From: Pseudomonas oryzicola | GTDB lineage: Bacteria > Pseudomonadota > Gammaproteobacteria > Pseudomonadales > Pseudomonadaceae | Reading direction: 5' to 3' | NCBI RefSeq assembly: GCF_014269185.2 | Contig: NZ_JABWRZ020000001.1 | Coordinates: 2,443,001-2,507,000 of the forward strand | DNA length: 64,000 bases | Shown: in pieces, positions 7,519 through 15,801 of the stretch | Layout: the number at the start of each line of letters is the position of its first letter | Numbering within the stretch: position 1 is the first letter of the stretch | Program-made: the position numbers and the translations under genes | Notes under the pieces: generated by a model | Seen by the model: the letters and a program-made list of their open reading frames with translations, nothing else | The model's database searches: none | Told to the model about the DNA's origin: nothing

Positions 7519-8343
7519 ATGGATCGCTTGCGGTACTACCAGAAGACCATCACCCCAACTACGACGGCGGGCCAGCATGTGCGTAACCTGCGCCGTCAGG
7601 CGGGGCTCAGTCAGCTGGACCTTGCGCTCATGGCCGGCGTTTCCCAACGCCACCTCAGCTGTGTCGAAACTGGCCGCGCCAGAGCGAGCCCCGGTACCTT
7701 GCACGCCCTGCTTTCGGCCCTGGGGGCATCGCTGGAGTACTGCAACGAAGTATTTCTCGCTGCTGGCTATGCCCCTCGCTACGCCGCAACGCCGCTCGAA
7801 TCGCCCGCCCTGGATGTAGTTCATGCGGCCATCGAGCAGATCCTGCAGGCGAACAATCCGGTGCCTGCCATCGTCCTCGACAACAACTGGAACATTACAG
7901 CTGCCAATGTCAGCACCGGCCTGCTGTTGGCCATGGCGGGCATACCGCAGGATTCGGCTGCAGGCCTCAACTTGCTGGAGACGCTGCTCAGCCCCGGGGG
8001 CCTGGGTGACCGCTTGGCAAATGCGCAGGAGGTCCGTGCCGCTGCCTGGCACCGTGCGGCCCGGGAGTCGGCCTGCAATCCGGCCCTTGCCAAGCGCCTG
8101 AGCAGCCTTCCGCCCCCGGGTAATGCCATGCAGGCAACGGTTACCAGCCCGATGCTGCTGACACGTGTGTGCACGGCAAATGGTGAGTTGAGTTTCGTCT
8201 CTACCTTCACCACCTTCGGCATGCCACTGGACATTACCGTGGAGTCACTGCGAATCGAACATTTGATACCCGCCGACCTGTCGACCCGGCAACGGATGGC
8301 GCAGGCGTTCGAGCAGTGGAACCTGGCACACGGCTATCGCTGA
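7519..8343 (+). CDS. XRE-family transcriptional regulator with MmyB-like ligand-binding domain
   Basis: Residues 15-75 form an XRE helix-turn-helix (GQHVRNLRRQAGLSQLDLALMAGVSQRHLSCVETGRARAS-type pattern). The rest (about 95-270) matches the MmyB-like ligand-binding domain, with PVPAIVLDNNWNITAAN and the closing MPLDITVESLRIEHLIPAD. MmyB-type domains are PAS-like and bind fatty-acid-like ligands in studied cases. The ATG at 7519 follows a clear GGAGG at 7508-7512. It is divergent from the MAPEG gene and preceded by a palindromic site, so it probably regulates itself and perhaps its neighbour. Confidence 0.85.
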   Translation: MDRLRYYQKTITPTTTAGQHVRNLRRQAGLSQLDLALMAGVSQRHLSCVETGRARASPGTLHALLSALGASLEYCNEVFLAAGYAPRYAATPLESPALDVVHAAIEQILQANNPVPAIVLDNNWNITAANVSTGLLLAMAGIPQDSAAGLNLLETLLSPGGLGDRLANAQEVRAAAWHRAARESACNPALAKRLSSLPPPGNAMQATVTSPMLLTRVCTANGELSFVSTFTTFGMPLDITVESLRIEHLIPADLSTRQRMAQAFEQWNLAHGYR

Positions 8344-8349
8344 TGGCCC

Positions 8350-9537
8350 TCAGCCGGGTTGCGCCGCCAGGCTGTTGCTGACATTACGACCCAGCACCAG
8401 CACCGTGGCGAAGCCACAGCCGACCAGCGCCGTGGCCAGGCTCAACAGCACCGCGCTGCCCAGCTGGTCGACGATGCGCCCGCCGAAGAACGAGCCCAGC
8501 GCAATGATCACCTGGAACATGGCAACGAACAATGGCATGCCGCGTTCGACGTCCTTCGGCGCGACCACGAACATCCAGATGCTGGCGCAGGCCGGGAACG
8601 CACCGAAGGCGAAGCCCCACAGCCCGATCAGCATCGCGGCACCGCTGAGGCTGGTGGCGAAGTGCGGGAACAGCGCAGTGCTGGTGCCAATCATCACCGC
8701 GACCAGCAGCAGGGTATGACGTACGCTGCGGTTGGCCGCGAAACCGGCAAACAGATTGCCGATTACCCCGGCCACGCCATACAGCAGCAGCAACGAGCCA
8801 ATGGTCGGCCCGTCGAAGCCGGAGCTTTGCTTGAAGAACGGGGCGACATAGGTGTACGCGGCAAAGTGCGCCAGGCCAATCAGCAGGACGGCGATCAGGC
8901 CGACGCGCGCCAGTGGGTTGATGAACAGGGCCGGCAGGTCGCTGATACGGATGGCCTTGTCCGGGTTGAGCCGGGGCAGCAACAGTACCTGCGCGAGCAG
9001 CACGGGGACACCCAGCAGCGCGGTGATCAGGAAGGTCATGCGCCAGCCCATCAGGCCACTCAGCCAGGTGCCTACCGGCACGCCCAGCACGGTGGCCAGG
9101 GTCACCCCGACCATGATGATCGAGGTGGCCTGGGCAACGCCCACGCCCTTGGGCGCCAAGCGGCCGCTGAGGGCGATGGCGGTCGCCCAGAAGCCACCGA
9201 TACTGATGCCCAGCAGCACGCGCCCGAACAGCAGCAGGCTGAAGTCGCTGGCATAGGCCACCACGGCGTTGGCAATAATCATGATCAGTGTCAGGCCGAT
9301 CAGCAGGTAGCGACGGTCCAGGGCGCCAATGCCCACCGACAGCAACGGCGCGGCGAGGGCGGCCATGATGCCGGGCAGGGTCACCATCAAACCGGCGTGG
9401 CCGGCACTGATGCCAAGGTCGCTGGCCACATCGTTGAGTACACCCACCGGCAGAAACTCGCTGGTCACCAGCGCGAAGGCGCCGACGGCGACCGAGAGAA
9501 TCGCCAGCCATTTGTTGCTTGACGCTTTGTTGGGCAT
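8350..9537 (-). CDS. MFS transporter (DHA1-like drug/metabolite efflux family)
   Basis: The 395-residue protein has twelve predicted membrane segments. Typical MFS signatures are present: LVTSEFLPVGVLNDVASDLGIS in the first helix region, RRYLLIGLTL after helix 2-3 and FGRVLLGISIGGFWATA in helix 4, followed by GVTLATVLGVPVGTWLSGLMGWR, which is the motif C antiporter pattern of proton-driven drug efflux proteins (YdhP/AraJ-like group). The start MPNKASSNKW (ATG 9537) is chosen because the hydrophobic core begins soon after; the open frame upstream is not coding-like. The substrate is not predictable. Confidence 0.85.
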   Translation of the reverse strand: MPNKASSNKWLAILSVAVGAFALVTSEFLPVGVLNDVASDLGISAGHAGLMVTLPGIMAALAAPLLSVGIGALDRRYLLIGLTLIMIIANAVVAYASDFSLLLFGRVLLGISIGGFWATAIALSGRLAPKGVGVAQATSIIMVGVTLATVLGVPVGTWLSGLMGWRMTFLITALLGVPVLLAQVLLLPRLNPDKAIRISDLPALFINPLARVGLIAVLLIGLAHFAAYTYVAPFFKQSSGFDGPTIGSLLLLYGVAGVIGNLFAGFAANRSVRHTLLLVAVMIGTSTALFPHFATSLSGAAMLIGLWGFAFGAFPACASIWMFVVAPKDVERGMPLFVAMFQVIIALGSFFGGRIVDQLGSAVLLSLATALVGCGFATVLVLGRNVSNSLAAQPG

Positions 9538-9693
9538 GTTCGGGCAGGCCACGAGGAGCCTGGCTGGAATTTTCCATGGTATCGGATTCCGAAAGGGGAG
9601 ATCGCCTGAAGCAGGCGCAGGAGCGGGGAGGAGCTGAAAGCGATTGTAAGGGGCGGGTTTGTCAGGCCAACAGGCGCGTCGCTCGATAGTAAT

Positions 9694-9710
9694 CATCGAT
9701 GCGATCGATG
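9694..9710. promoter_or_regulatory. Palindrome upstream of MFS transporter gene
   Basis: CATCGAT-GCG-ATCGATG is a perfect 7-bp inverted repeat with a 3-bp spacer, 157 bases upstream of the transporter start at 9537 in otherwise unassigned sequence (9538-9810). It could be an operator. No regulator gene is adjacent, and chance occurrence is possible. Confidence 0.3.
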
Positions 9711-9810
9711 CAACGCCTTGCGCGTGGCACCCGTTGTTGGCCTGGGAGAACAGGAGAGCAGGCCACCGTTCGCAGCAATGGAGGACGGCTGTCCTCCACA
9801 TCACGCCAGC

Positions 9811-10686
9811 TTACGGCGCAACCAGCACATCACATCGGGACTCGTTCAGCACATGCTGGGTGACGCTGCCGATCAGCAGCTCTTCCAGTGCGCCTTGCCC
9901 CTGTTTGCCGACCACGATCAGGTCGCATTCCAGCGCCTGTTCCTGTTCGGCTATCCGCCAGCCGGGGTCGCCGTGCAGCACGATTTGCCGGGCTTCGGAC
10001 AGCCCGGCGAGTGCGCTCAAGGCCGCCAGTTGCTCCTGTGCATCCTGGCGGATGACATTGCGATAGTGCTTGATGGTGTCGTGATCGATGCTGGTGAAGC
10101 GCATGCTGCTTTCGAAGGGGGCCTGGTATACATGCAGCAGAACGATCTCTGCCTGTGGCGCAATGGTTTTGGCCAGTTCGAGGCTGCGCAGTGACACCGG
10201 CGAAAAATCGACCGGCACCAGCAAGGTGCGATAGGTATCGCGCGGCGCCTGTTTGACCACCAGCACGGGGCAGGGCATGCGGTCGAGCATTTTCTGTACC
10301 GTGGAGCCCAGTAGCAGGCGGCGTGCCACGCTCTGGCCCTTGGCCCCGCACACCAGCAGGTCGCTGCGTTTGTCCTGCACCACGCGGGTGATTTCGGCGG
10401 CGACCGAGCCGGTGGCGACTTCCACGCCGGCGCCAATGTCATAACGCTGGAACAGCATCGCGGCCAATGCGCGAATTTTCTCGCCAGCGGTATCCAGCAC
10501 GCGTTTCAACAGGCCGTCATCCGTTGCAGCCAGTTGCTTCAGGCGCTCGAAGGGGGCCGGGTTGGCAACGTACAGCAGGTCCAGTGGCGCCTGATGCGCC
10601 TTGCTCAGGTATGCCGCGCGCTCCGCCGCGTTGCGGGCAGAGGTCGACAGGTCGGTGGCTACCAGTACGTGTTTCAGCGGGCTCAT
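9811..10686 (-). CDS. Universal stress protein, two tandem Usp domains
   Basis: The 291-residue protein contains two UspA domains (about 1-145 and 150-291). Each carries the ATP-binding pattern G-x2-G-x9-G-(S/T): GAKGQSVARRLLLGS in the first and GKQGQGALEELLIGS in the second, so both are of the nucleotide-binding type. Tandem Usp proteins in pseudomonads are generally induced under oxygen limitation. A site resembling an ANR/FNR box lies 66 bases upstream of the start, which fits this. Confidence 0.9.
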   Translation of the reverse strand: MSPLKHVLVATDLSTSARNAAERAAYLSKAHQAPLDLLYVANPAPFERLKQLAATDDGLLKRVLDTAGEKIRALAAMLFQRYDIGAGVEVATGSVAAEITRVVQDKRSDLLVCGAKGQSVARRLLLGSTVQKMLDRMPCPVLVVKQAPRDTYRTLLVPVDFSPVSLRSLELAKTIAPQAEIVLLHVYQAPFESSMRFTSIDHDTIKHYRNVIRQDAQEQLAALSALAGLSEARQIVLHGDPGWRIAEQEQALECDLIVVGKQGQGALEELLIGSVTQHVLNESRCDVLVAP

Positions 10687-10751
10687 GTGGGGCTCCTTGT
10701 CCTAAGCCGGGCGTGCGTGCAGCCATCGTCGCGCGAACCTCGGGCGGCGGC

Positions 10752-10765
10752 TTGATTTACGTCAA
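10752..10765. promoter_or_regulatory. Putative ANR/FNR box upstream of the usp gene
   Basis: TTGATTTACGTCAA matches the FNR/ANR consensus TTGAT-N4-ATCAA at nine of ten defined positions. It is 66 bases upstream of the usp start codon (10686, minus strand), compatible with activation at about -40 of a transcript with a short leader. The small gene at 10877 lies on its other side and could share it. Confidence 0.6.
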
Positions 10766-10876
10766 AGGAGTGCGGCACAGGGTTGTAGCGCTGTGTCTGG
10801 CGATTTTTTGCATGAGCCAGCTTGATGCTTTCACATAGCCATACTAATACTTAGGTGTTGCCGAAGGGGGATGATC

Positions 10877-11119
10877 ATGCAGACGCGTTTCGTTGTGGTT
10901 CCCGCTGTGCCACTCAAGAAAGAAACCTATCCTCGCCGGCTTGGCTTTCCCGCCGCCCTGGGGGAGGGTTACGACCTCTACGACACGCAAGACAAGGTCC
11001 GCCTGAGCCTGAACCTGCCGACTCGCGCACAAGCCGAGTTCGAGTGTGAATGCCGCAACCGTTGCCCGGATGCCGATGCCACGCCTATCGCTGGCAACGG
11101 ACTGGGGGCCATTGGCTGA
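10877..11119 (+). CDS. Small hypothetical protein
   Basis: ATG 10877 follows AAGGGGG with proper spacing (an ATG six bases earlier is too close to it). The 80-residue product begins MQTRFVVVPAVPLKKETYPRR and contains two cysteines close together in ECECRNRC. No family is recognised. It is divergent from the universal stress protein gene with an ANR-like box between them, so it may be oxygen-regulated. Confidence 0.5.
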   Translation: MQTRFVVVPAVPLKKETYPRRLGFPAALGEGYDLYDTQDKVRLSLNLPTRAQAEFECECRNRCPDADATPIAGNGLGAIG

Positions 11120-11150
11120 CCCCCGTCGTGCCGCAGGTTTCGATGGTGTA

Positions 11151-11531
11151 TCAAGCGTGCTTGCGCAGCGCTTCCACCAACTGGGCCTTGGTCATGCTGG
11201 AGCGCCCCTTGATGTCCTTGCTGCGCGCTTCCTTCATCAGGCTTTCCTTGGTCTGGGTTGCCAGCGAAGTGCCTGAGGTGCGCGAGTGGCCCTGACGTGA
11301 TTTGGCGGCGCGCCTGGCCGAATCCGAGCGCGCGGTTTTCTTTTCTGCAGACGAGGTTGTGCTACCGGAGCCGCCTTTCTTCTCGCCACCCCCGGACTGT
11401 TTGTTGACCGTGGCCCAGGCACGGGCTTCGGCTTCATCCTTGGGCACGCCTTTGTGTTCGTAGCTTTCCTCTATATGTTCGGCCTTGCGCTTCTGCTTGT
11501 CGGTGTATTTATCCTTGTCGCCGCGAGGCAT
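11151..11531 (-). CDS. Small basic protein with C-terminal Rho_N domain ('plasmid stabilization protein' type)
   Basis: The 126-residue protein starts MPRGDKDKYTDKQKRKAEHIEE at ATG 11531, behind a GGAG ribosome site. The N-terminal 45 residues are a charged helix common in proteins loosely annotated as plasmid stabilization proteins. A Gly/Ser/Lys-rich linker follows, and the last 30 residues (LMKEARSKDIKGRSSMTKAQLVEAL) match the Rho termination factor N-terminal SAP-like helix-extension-helix fold, which binds nucleic acid. A nucleic-acid-binding or stress role is likely; the plasmid name should not be taken literally. Confidence 0.75.
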   Translation of the reverse strand: MPRGDKDKYTDKQKRKAEHIEESYEHKGVPKDEAEARAWATVNKQSGGGEKKGGSGSTTSSAEKKTARSDSARRAAKSRQGHSRTSGTSLATQTKESLMKEARSKDIKGRSSMTKAQLVEALRKHA

Positions 11532-11628
11532 GGTCGTCACTCCTGCTGTGAGCTTGCACGGTTGAACCCTGTGCATGGCCGGAGTGCCGGGCAATGGACG
11601 AACGGTCCCCTGGCCCGGCCGGCTTGGC

Positions 11629-13092
11629 TCAGCTGTCGCTCACCTGCGACAGGGGCCTGGCCACGTGCTCGAGCGGGCGGCGCTCGGCTGCCACGCCCCA
11701 CACCGCCTGGGTGAGCGCGGCGATGATCATCAACACCGCGCCGAACAAGTAGCCATACAGCACGTTCAGGCGCTCCCCCGATGCGATCAGCGCGCCGAAC
11801 AGGGTGGGGCCGATGATGCCGCCGAGGCCTGTGCCAAAGGCATAGAACACGGCGATGGCCAGCGCGCGGATTTCCAGCGGGAAGGTCTCTGCCACTGTCA
11901 GGTAGGCTGAACTGGCCGCAGCCGAGGCGAAGAAGAAAATCACCATCCAGGCCAGGGTCTGCTGCATGACATCGAGCATCTGTTGCTGGAACAGGTAGCC
12001 GCTGACCGTCAACAGGAGGCCGGACGCCAGATAGGTCGCGCTGATCATGATGCGTCGCCCGACCAGGTCGAACAGCCGGCCCAGCAGCAACGGCCCGCAG
12101 AAGTTGCCCAGGGCGAAGGGCAGCACATACCAGCCCACCTGCGCCGACGGCACGGCATAGAAGTCGGTCAGTACCAACGCGTAGGTGAAGAAGATCGCGT
12201 TATAGAAGAAGGCCTGGGCCGTCAGCAACGTCAGGCCCACCAGCGCTCGGCGCCGATGCAGGACGAACAGGCTGTGGAAGACCTCGCGCAGCGGCGTATG
12301 GTCACGCCCACGCAGGCGCAGTGCAGGCACCTGCAGCGGAGGAAGGGCAATGCCGCGTTGCCGGTAATGGCGCTCGATGTCGGCAACGATGCGCTCGGCT
12401 TCCTCCGGCTGGTTGTGAATCATCAGCCAGCGCGGGCTTTCCGGTATCCACAGGCGCATCAGCAGGATGACCAGGCCGAGCAGCGCGCCCATGCCGAAGC
12501 ACAGGCGCCAGCCCAGTTCGCCACCTGCCACGGCCGGGTCGAGCAGCACCACCGCAGCCACCGCGCCCAGCGCCGCGCCGATCCAGAAGGTTCCGTTGAT
12601 GGTCAGGTCGACCCAGCCGCGGTAACGCGCCGGGGTGAATTCCTGGATGGTCGAGTTGATCGCAGTGTACTCGCCGCCAATGCCGGCACCCGTGAGGAAG
12701 CGGAACACCAGGAAGCTCCACAGGTTCCAGGAAAATGCCGTGGCCGCCGTAGCGCCGATGTACAGGAACAAGGTGATGAAGAACAGCCTGCGCCGCCCCA
12801 GGCGGTCGGTCAACCAACCGAACAGCAACGCGCCAGACACCGCGCCGGCGACATAGGCAGCGCCGGCCAGGCCGATGTCGGTGTTGCTCATGGCCAGGGC
12901 CGGGCTGTCCTTGAGGGCGCCCGACAGCGAACCAGCCAAGGTGACTTCAAGGCCATCGAGTAGCCAGGTGATCCCCAGCGCCAGCACCAGCAGCGTATGA
13001 AAACGCGTCCAGGGCAGCCGGTCGAGGCGGGCGGGGATGTCGGTGCTGTGCAGGCGCACCTGCGCCGAGGCAGCGTCGGAAGCTGTCGTCAC
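11629..13092 (-). CDS. MFS transporter, metabolite/sugar-type
   Basis: The 487-residue protein has twelve membrane segments and the MFS signature between helices 2 and 3 (GWLTDRLGRRRLFF) and again after helix 8 (GRLFDLVGRRIM), plus PESPRWLM after helix 6, typical of the sugar-porter and organic-acid symporter groups. The N-terminal WLLDGLEVTLAGSLSGAL resembles metabolite:H+ symporters. The substrate cannot be told. The start is GTG 13092; the gene lies 17 bases after the stop of a small secreted-protein gene on the same strand. Confidence 0.85.
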   Translation of the reverse strand: MTTASDAASAQVRLHSTDIPARLDRLPWTRFHTLLVLALGITWLLDGLEVTLAGSLSGALKDSPALAMSNTDIGLAGAAYVAGAVSGALLFGWLTDRLGRRRLFFITLFLYIGATAATAFSWNLWSFLVFRFLTGAGIGGEYTAINSTIQEFTPARYRGWVDLTINGTFWIGAALGAVAAVVLLDPAVAGGELGWRLCFGMGALLGLVILLMRLWIPESPRWLMIHNQPEEAERIVADIERHYRQRGIALPPLQVPALRLRGRDHTPLREVFHSLFVLHRRRALVGLTLLTAQAFFYNAIFFTYALVLTDFYAVPSAQVGWYVLPFALGNFCGPLLLGRLFDLVGRRIMISATYLASGLLLTVSGYLFQQQMLDVMQQTLAWMVIFFFASAAASSAYLTVAETFPLEIRALAIAVFYAFGTGLGGIIGPTLFGALIASGERLNVLYGYLFGAVLMIIAALTQAVWGVAAERRPLEHVARPLSQVSDS

Positions 13093-13109
13093 GCCAGTTA
13101 CCCGGTGCC

Positions 13110-13442
13110 TCAGCTTCCCGAGCCTGCACCACTGCCACCCGCGCCACCCGAACCGCTGCCACTGCCCGCACCGGTACCCGTGTCGCTACCGCTACCCGAC
13201 TCCTCTGTAGTGCCATCGCCTCCGGTGCTGTCGGTGCCGTTGTCATCGGTGCCGCCCGTGCCCATGCCGTCAGCCGGGGTGCCCGAGCCGCTCGCTCCCC
13301 CTTGGCCGTTCATGTGGCCGTTATCGTGGGGCTGGCTGCCCGGGGTCGGCTGGTCGATGATGTCGGTGGCGGCCAGCGCCAGAGGGGCGATAGTGCCCAG
13401 GCACAGGGCGAGCAGCATTGATCGAACCGTTTTCAGTTGCAT
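13110..13442 (-). CDS. Small secreted Gly/Ser/Thr-rich protein
   Basis: ATG 13442 is preceded by AAGGAGA. A signal peptide (MQLKTVRSMLLALCLGTIAPLALAA) is followed by about 85 residues made almost only of Gly, Ser, Thr, Asp and Ala, for example SGSGSDTGTGAGSGSGSG. The low-complexity acidic tail is predicted disordered. No family function is known. It is just upstream of the MFS transporter gene and probably shares its transcript. Confidence 0.7.
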   Translation of the reverse strand: MQLKTVRSMLLALCLGTIAPLALAATDIIDQPTPGSQPHDNGHMNGQGGASGSGTPADGMGTGGTDDNGTDSTGGDGTTEESGSGSDTGTGAGSGSGSGGAGGSGAGSGS

Positions 13443-13668
13443 GGCGAGTCTCCTTTTCCGATGGGGCACCCACTGTTCGGCCCGTAACCTGTGCTCGGGT
13501 GCCGCGCTGGCGACAGACGGGCACCAGGGCCATTTGAACGGTCATGCAATCGCCATATCAGGCCGTTAACGTGGCGGCAGACGCGTTCGCATGCGTCGTT
13601 GCCTCCGAGAGCCGGGGTGCGCCGTGATGGCGCGACCGGGCGGCTCTATCCCGCGGCATGCCATTCAT

Positions 13669-13686
13669 CGGTCACAAAGCTGTAAC
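13669..13686 (+). promoter_or_regulatory. Pho box (PhoB-binding site) of pstS
   Basis: CGGTCAC-AAAG-CTGTAAC forms two 7-bp direct repeats with an 11-bp period, close to the PhoB consensus CTGTCAT-N4-CTGTCAT. It ends 45 bases before the pstS start codon, as expected for a PhoB-activated promoter that lacks a good -35. Confidence 0.75.
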
Positions 13687-13731
13687 ATTGCTGCTGCAAA
13701 GTGTGCCGGCCATCACACGGAGCGCTTTTCG

Positions 13732-14763
13732 ATGATACGCCTGATGAAGTCTGCTGCACTTGCCGTTGCCGTTTCTGTCTGTGCCACTTCGGCCGCCTTC
13801 GCTGCAGAGAACGTACGCCTGACCGGTTCTGGCGCCAGCTTCCCTGCACCGATCTACCTGACCTGGTTCAAGGCGTTCAGCAAGGAAACCGACGGCGTCA
13901 CCGTTGACTACCAGTCCAAGGGGAGCGGGGCGGGCGTTCAGGATTTTCTGAACAAGACTGTCGACTTTGCCGCCAGCGACTCGGCCATGAAGGCTGAAGA
14001 AATCGCCAAGGTCGGCGAAGGCGTGCAGTTGCTGCCAATGACCGCCGGTGAAATCGTCCTGGCGTACAACCTGCCGGGCAACCCGAAAGGGCTGAAGCTG
14101 CCGCGCGACGTTTACTCGAACATCTTCCTCGGCAAGATCACCCAGTGGAACGATCCGCAGATCGTCGCGGCCAACCCCGACCTGAAACTGCCAGCTACCC
14201 CGATTACCGTGGTCGTGCGTGCCGACTCCAGCGGTACCACGGCGGTCTTCACCAAGCACCTGTCGGCGATCAACGCTGACTTCAAGCAAGCGCTGGGCGA
14301 GGGCAACACCGTCAACTGGCCTGCCAGCGACAAGTTCATCAAGTCGCCGAAGAACGATGGGGTGACTGCCACCGTGCGCCAGACCCCAGGTGCCATCGGC
14401 TACATCGAATACGGCTTCGCCAAGCTGGCCAAGGTCGATTTCGCCCAGCTGCAGAACAAGGCCGGCCAATACGTGGTGCCAAACGCCGAAAGCGGTGCCG
14501 AGGCGCTGGCTGCGGTGAACATGCCGGAAAACCTGGTGGCCTGGCTGCCTGACCCGGACGGTGCCAAGTCCTACCCGATCACCTCCTACACCTGGATGAT
14601 CTTCCGCAAGGACAACGGCAACCCGGCCAAGGCCAAAGCCATGCGCGACATGGTCGAGTACAGCCTGACCGAAGGCCAGAAGATCGCCGACTCGATGGGC
14701 TACATCCCGCTGCCGCCATCGGTGGTCGACCAGGTTCGCAAAGCGTCCGCCAACATCCAGTAA
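13732..14763 (+). CDS. pstS: Phosphate ABC transporter, periplasmic phosphate-binding protein
   Basis: The 343-residue protein has a signal peptide (MIRLMKSAALAVAVSVCATSAAFAA). The mature part starts ENVRLTGSGASFPAPIY, contains QSKGSGAGVQDF (phosphate-contacting loop), RADSSGTT (second contact) and TPGAIGYIEYG, which are the characteristic PstS motifs. It delivers phosphate to PstCAB. The gene is first in a pstSCAB operon behind a Pho box. A 66-bp gap with a G/C hairpin separates it from pstC. The usual second, phoU-linked pst operon of pseudomonads should lie elsewhere. Confidence 0.95.
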   Translation: MIRLMKSAALAVAVSVCATSAAFAAENVRLTGSGASFPAPIYLTWFKAFSKETDGVTVDYQSKGSGAGVQDFLNKTVDFAASDSAMKAEEIAKVGEGVQLLPMTAGEIVLAYNLPGNPKGLKLPRDVYSNIFLGKITQWNDPQIVAANPDLKLPATPITVVVRADSSGTTAVFTKHLSAINADFKQALGEGNTVNWPASDKFIKSPKNDGVTATVRQTPGAIGYIEYGFAKLAKVDFAQLQNKAGQYVVPNAESGAEALAAVNMPENLVAWLPDPDGAKSYPITSYTWMIFRKDNGNPAKAKAMRDMVEYSLTEGQKIADSMGYIPLPPSVVDQVRKASANIQ

Positions 14764-14802
14764 CGCCTTCAGGCGCTCCCGGCGTGGTCCTGTGGCCAGG
14801 CC

Positions 14803-14818
14803 GGGGGTGTTTGCCCCC
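14803..14818 (+). terminator. Intercistronic hairpin between pstS and pstC
   Basis: GGGGG-TGTTTG-CCCCC can form a short stable stem-loop 40 bases after the pstS stop, without a following T-run. Such hairpins commonly protect or partly terminate the upstream message and would raise PstS relative to the membrane components. Confidence 0.45.
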
Positions 14819-14835
14819 TGTCCCGGAACTTGCCC

Positions 14836-15801
14836 ATGAACTCACCTTTCGCCATCCCGGATAACCCCCACTCCGCATGCCAGCCGCCGTCTGCGAAAGA
14901 CTTCCTGGTGGATCGCAGCTTCCGTGCGCTGGCTCGCATCGGTGTGGTGCTGGTACTGGCGCTGGTTTTCGCGCTGGTCTACGAAGTGGGCCGCAAGGCC
15001 CTGCCAGGCATCGAGAAGCACGGCTTCGATGTGTTGTTCGGCAGCGTATGGGACGTCAACCAAGGCAAGTACGGCATTCTGCCGGCGATCTGGGGCACGC
15101 TGTACAGCGCCCTGATCGCCCTGTTGATCGCCGGTTTCTTCGGCGTCAGCATGGCCATTTTCCTCACCCAGGACTTCCTGCCGGCCAAGCTGGCGGCAGT
15201 CTTCCGCACCATTGTCGAGTTGCTCGCTGCCATCCCCAGCGTCGTCTACGGGCTGTGGGGCATCTACGTGGTGATCCCGGCCATCCGCCCGCTGACCACC
15301 TGGCTGAACAGCGAACTGGGCTGGATTCCGTTTTTTGGCACCTCGCTGAGCGGGCCCGGGCTCCTGCCTGCCGCGCTGGTGCTGGCCATCATGATTCTGC
15401 CGACCATCGCCGCCGTTTCGCAGGATGCGCTGACCAGCGTACCGATGAAAACCAAGCAGGCGGCCTACGGCCTGGGCGCCACCCACTGGGAGGCGATCCT
15501 CAAGGTGATGGTGCCATCCGCAGCCACCGGCATCTTCGGTTCGCTGGTGCTCGGCCTGGGCCGGGCACTGGGCGAAACCATGGCCCTGGCCATGCTGGTC
15601 GGCAACGCCAACACCATTTCCGTGTCCTTGTTCGCCCCGGCCAACACCCTGGCGGCGTTGCTGGCCCTGAACTTCCCGGAGGCCGGCCCGAACGAGGTCG
15701 AGGTACTGATGTACGCCGCGCTGGTACTGATGTTCATCACCCTGCTGGTGAACGTACTCGGCTCGATGATCATGCTCTACGCCCAGCGGGGTAACAAATG
15801 A
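14836..15801 (+). CDS. pstC: Phosphate ABC transporter permease PstC
   Basis: The 321-residue inner-membrane protein has six membrane segments and the binding-protein-dependent permease EAA loop (KQAAYGLGATHWEAILKVMVPSAATGIFGS), which docks to PstB. IWGTLYSALIALLIAG and IVELLAAIPSVVYGLWG are typical PstC sequences. ATG 14836 is preferred to a TTG two codons upstream. The stop overlaps the pstA start (ATGA). Confidence 0.95.
   Translation: MNSPFAIPDNPHSACQPPSAKDFLVDRSFRALARIGVVLVLALVFALVYEVGRKALPGIEKHGFDVLFGSVWDVNQGKYGILPAIWGTLYSALIALLIAGFFGVSMAIFLTQDFLPAKLAAVFRTIVELLAAIPSVVYGLWGIYVVIPAIRPLTTWLNSELGWIPFFGTSLSGPGLLPAALVLAIMILPTIAAVSQDALTSVPMKTKQAAYGLGATHWEAILKVMVPSAATGIFGSLVLGLGRALGETMALAMLVGNANTISVSLFAPANTLAALLALNFPEAGPNEVEVLMYAALVLMFITLLVNVLGSMIMLYAQRGNK

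Noticed and set aside
9627..9804. Longer N-terminal extension of the MFS transporter at 8350-9537
   Set aside because: The extra residues upstream of MPNKASS are not membrane-like or signal-like and lie over the promoter region with a palindrome.
11151..11531. An integrated plasmid suggested by the 'plasmid stabilization protein' type name
   Set aside because: The neighbours are ordinary chromosomal genes and the name comes from weak similarity; there is no replication, partition or transfer gene.
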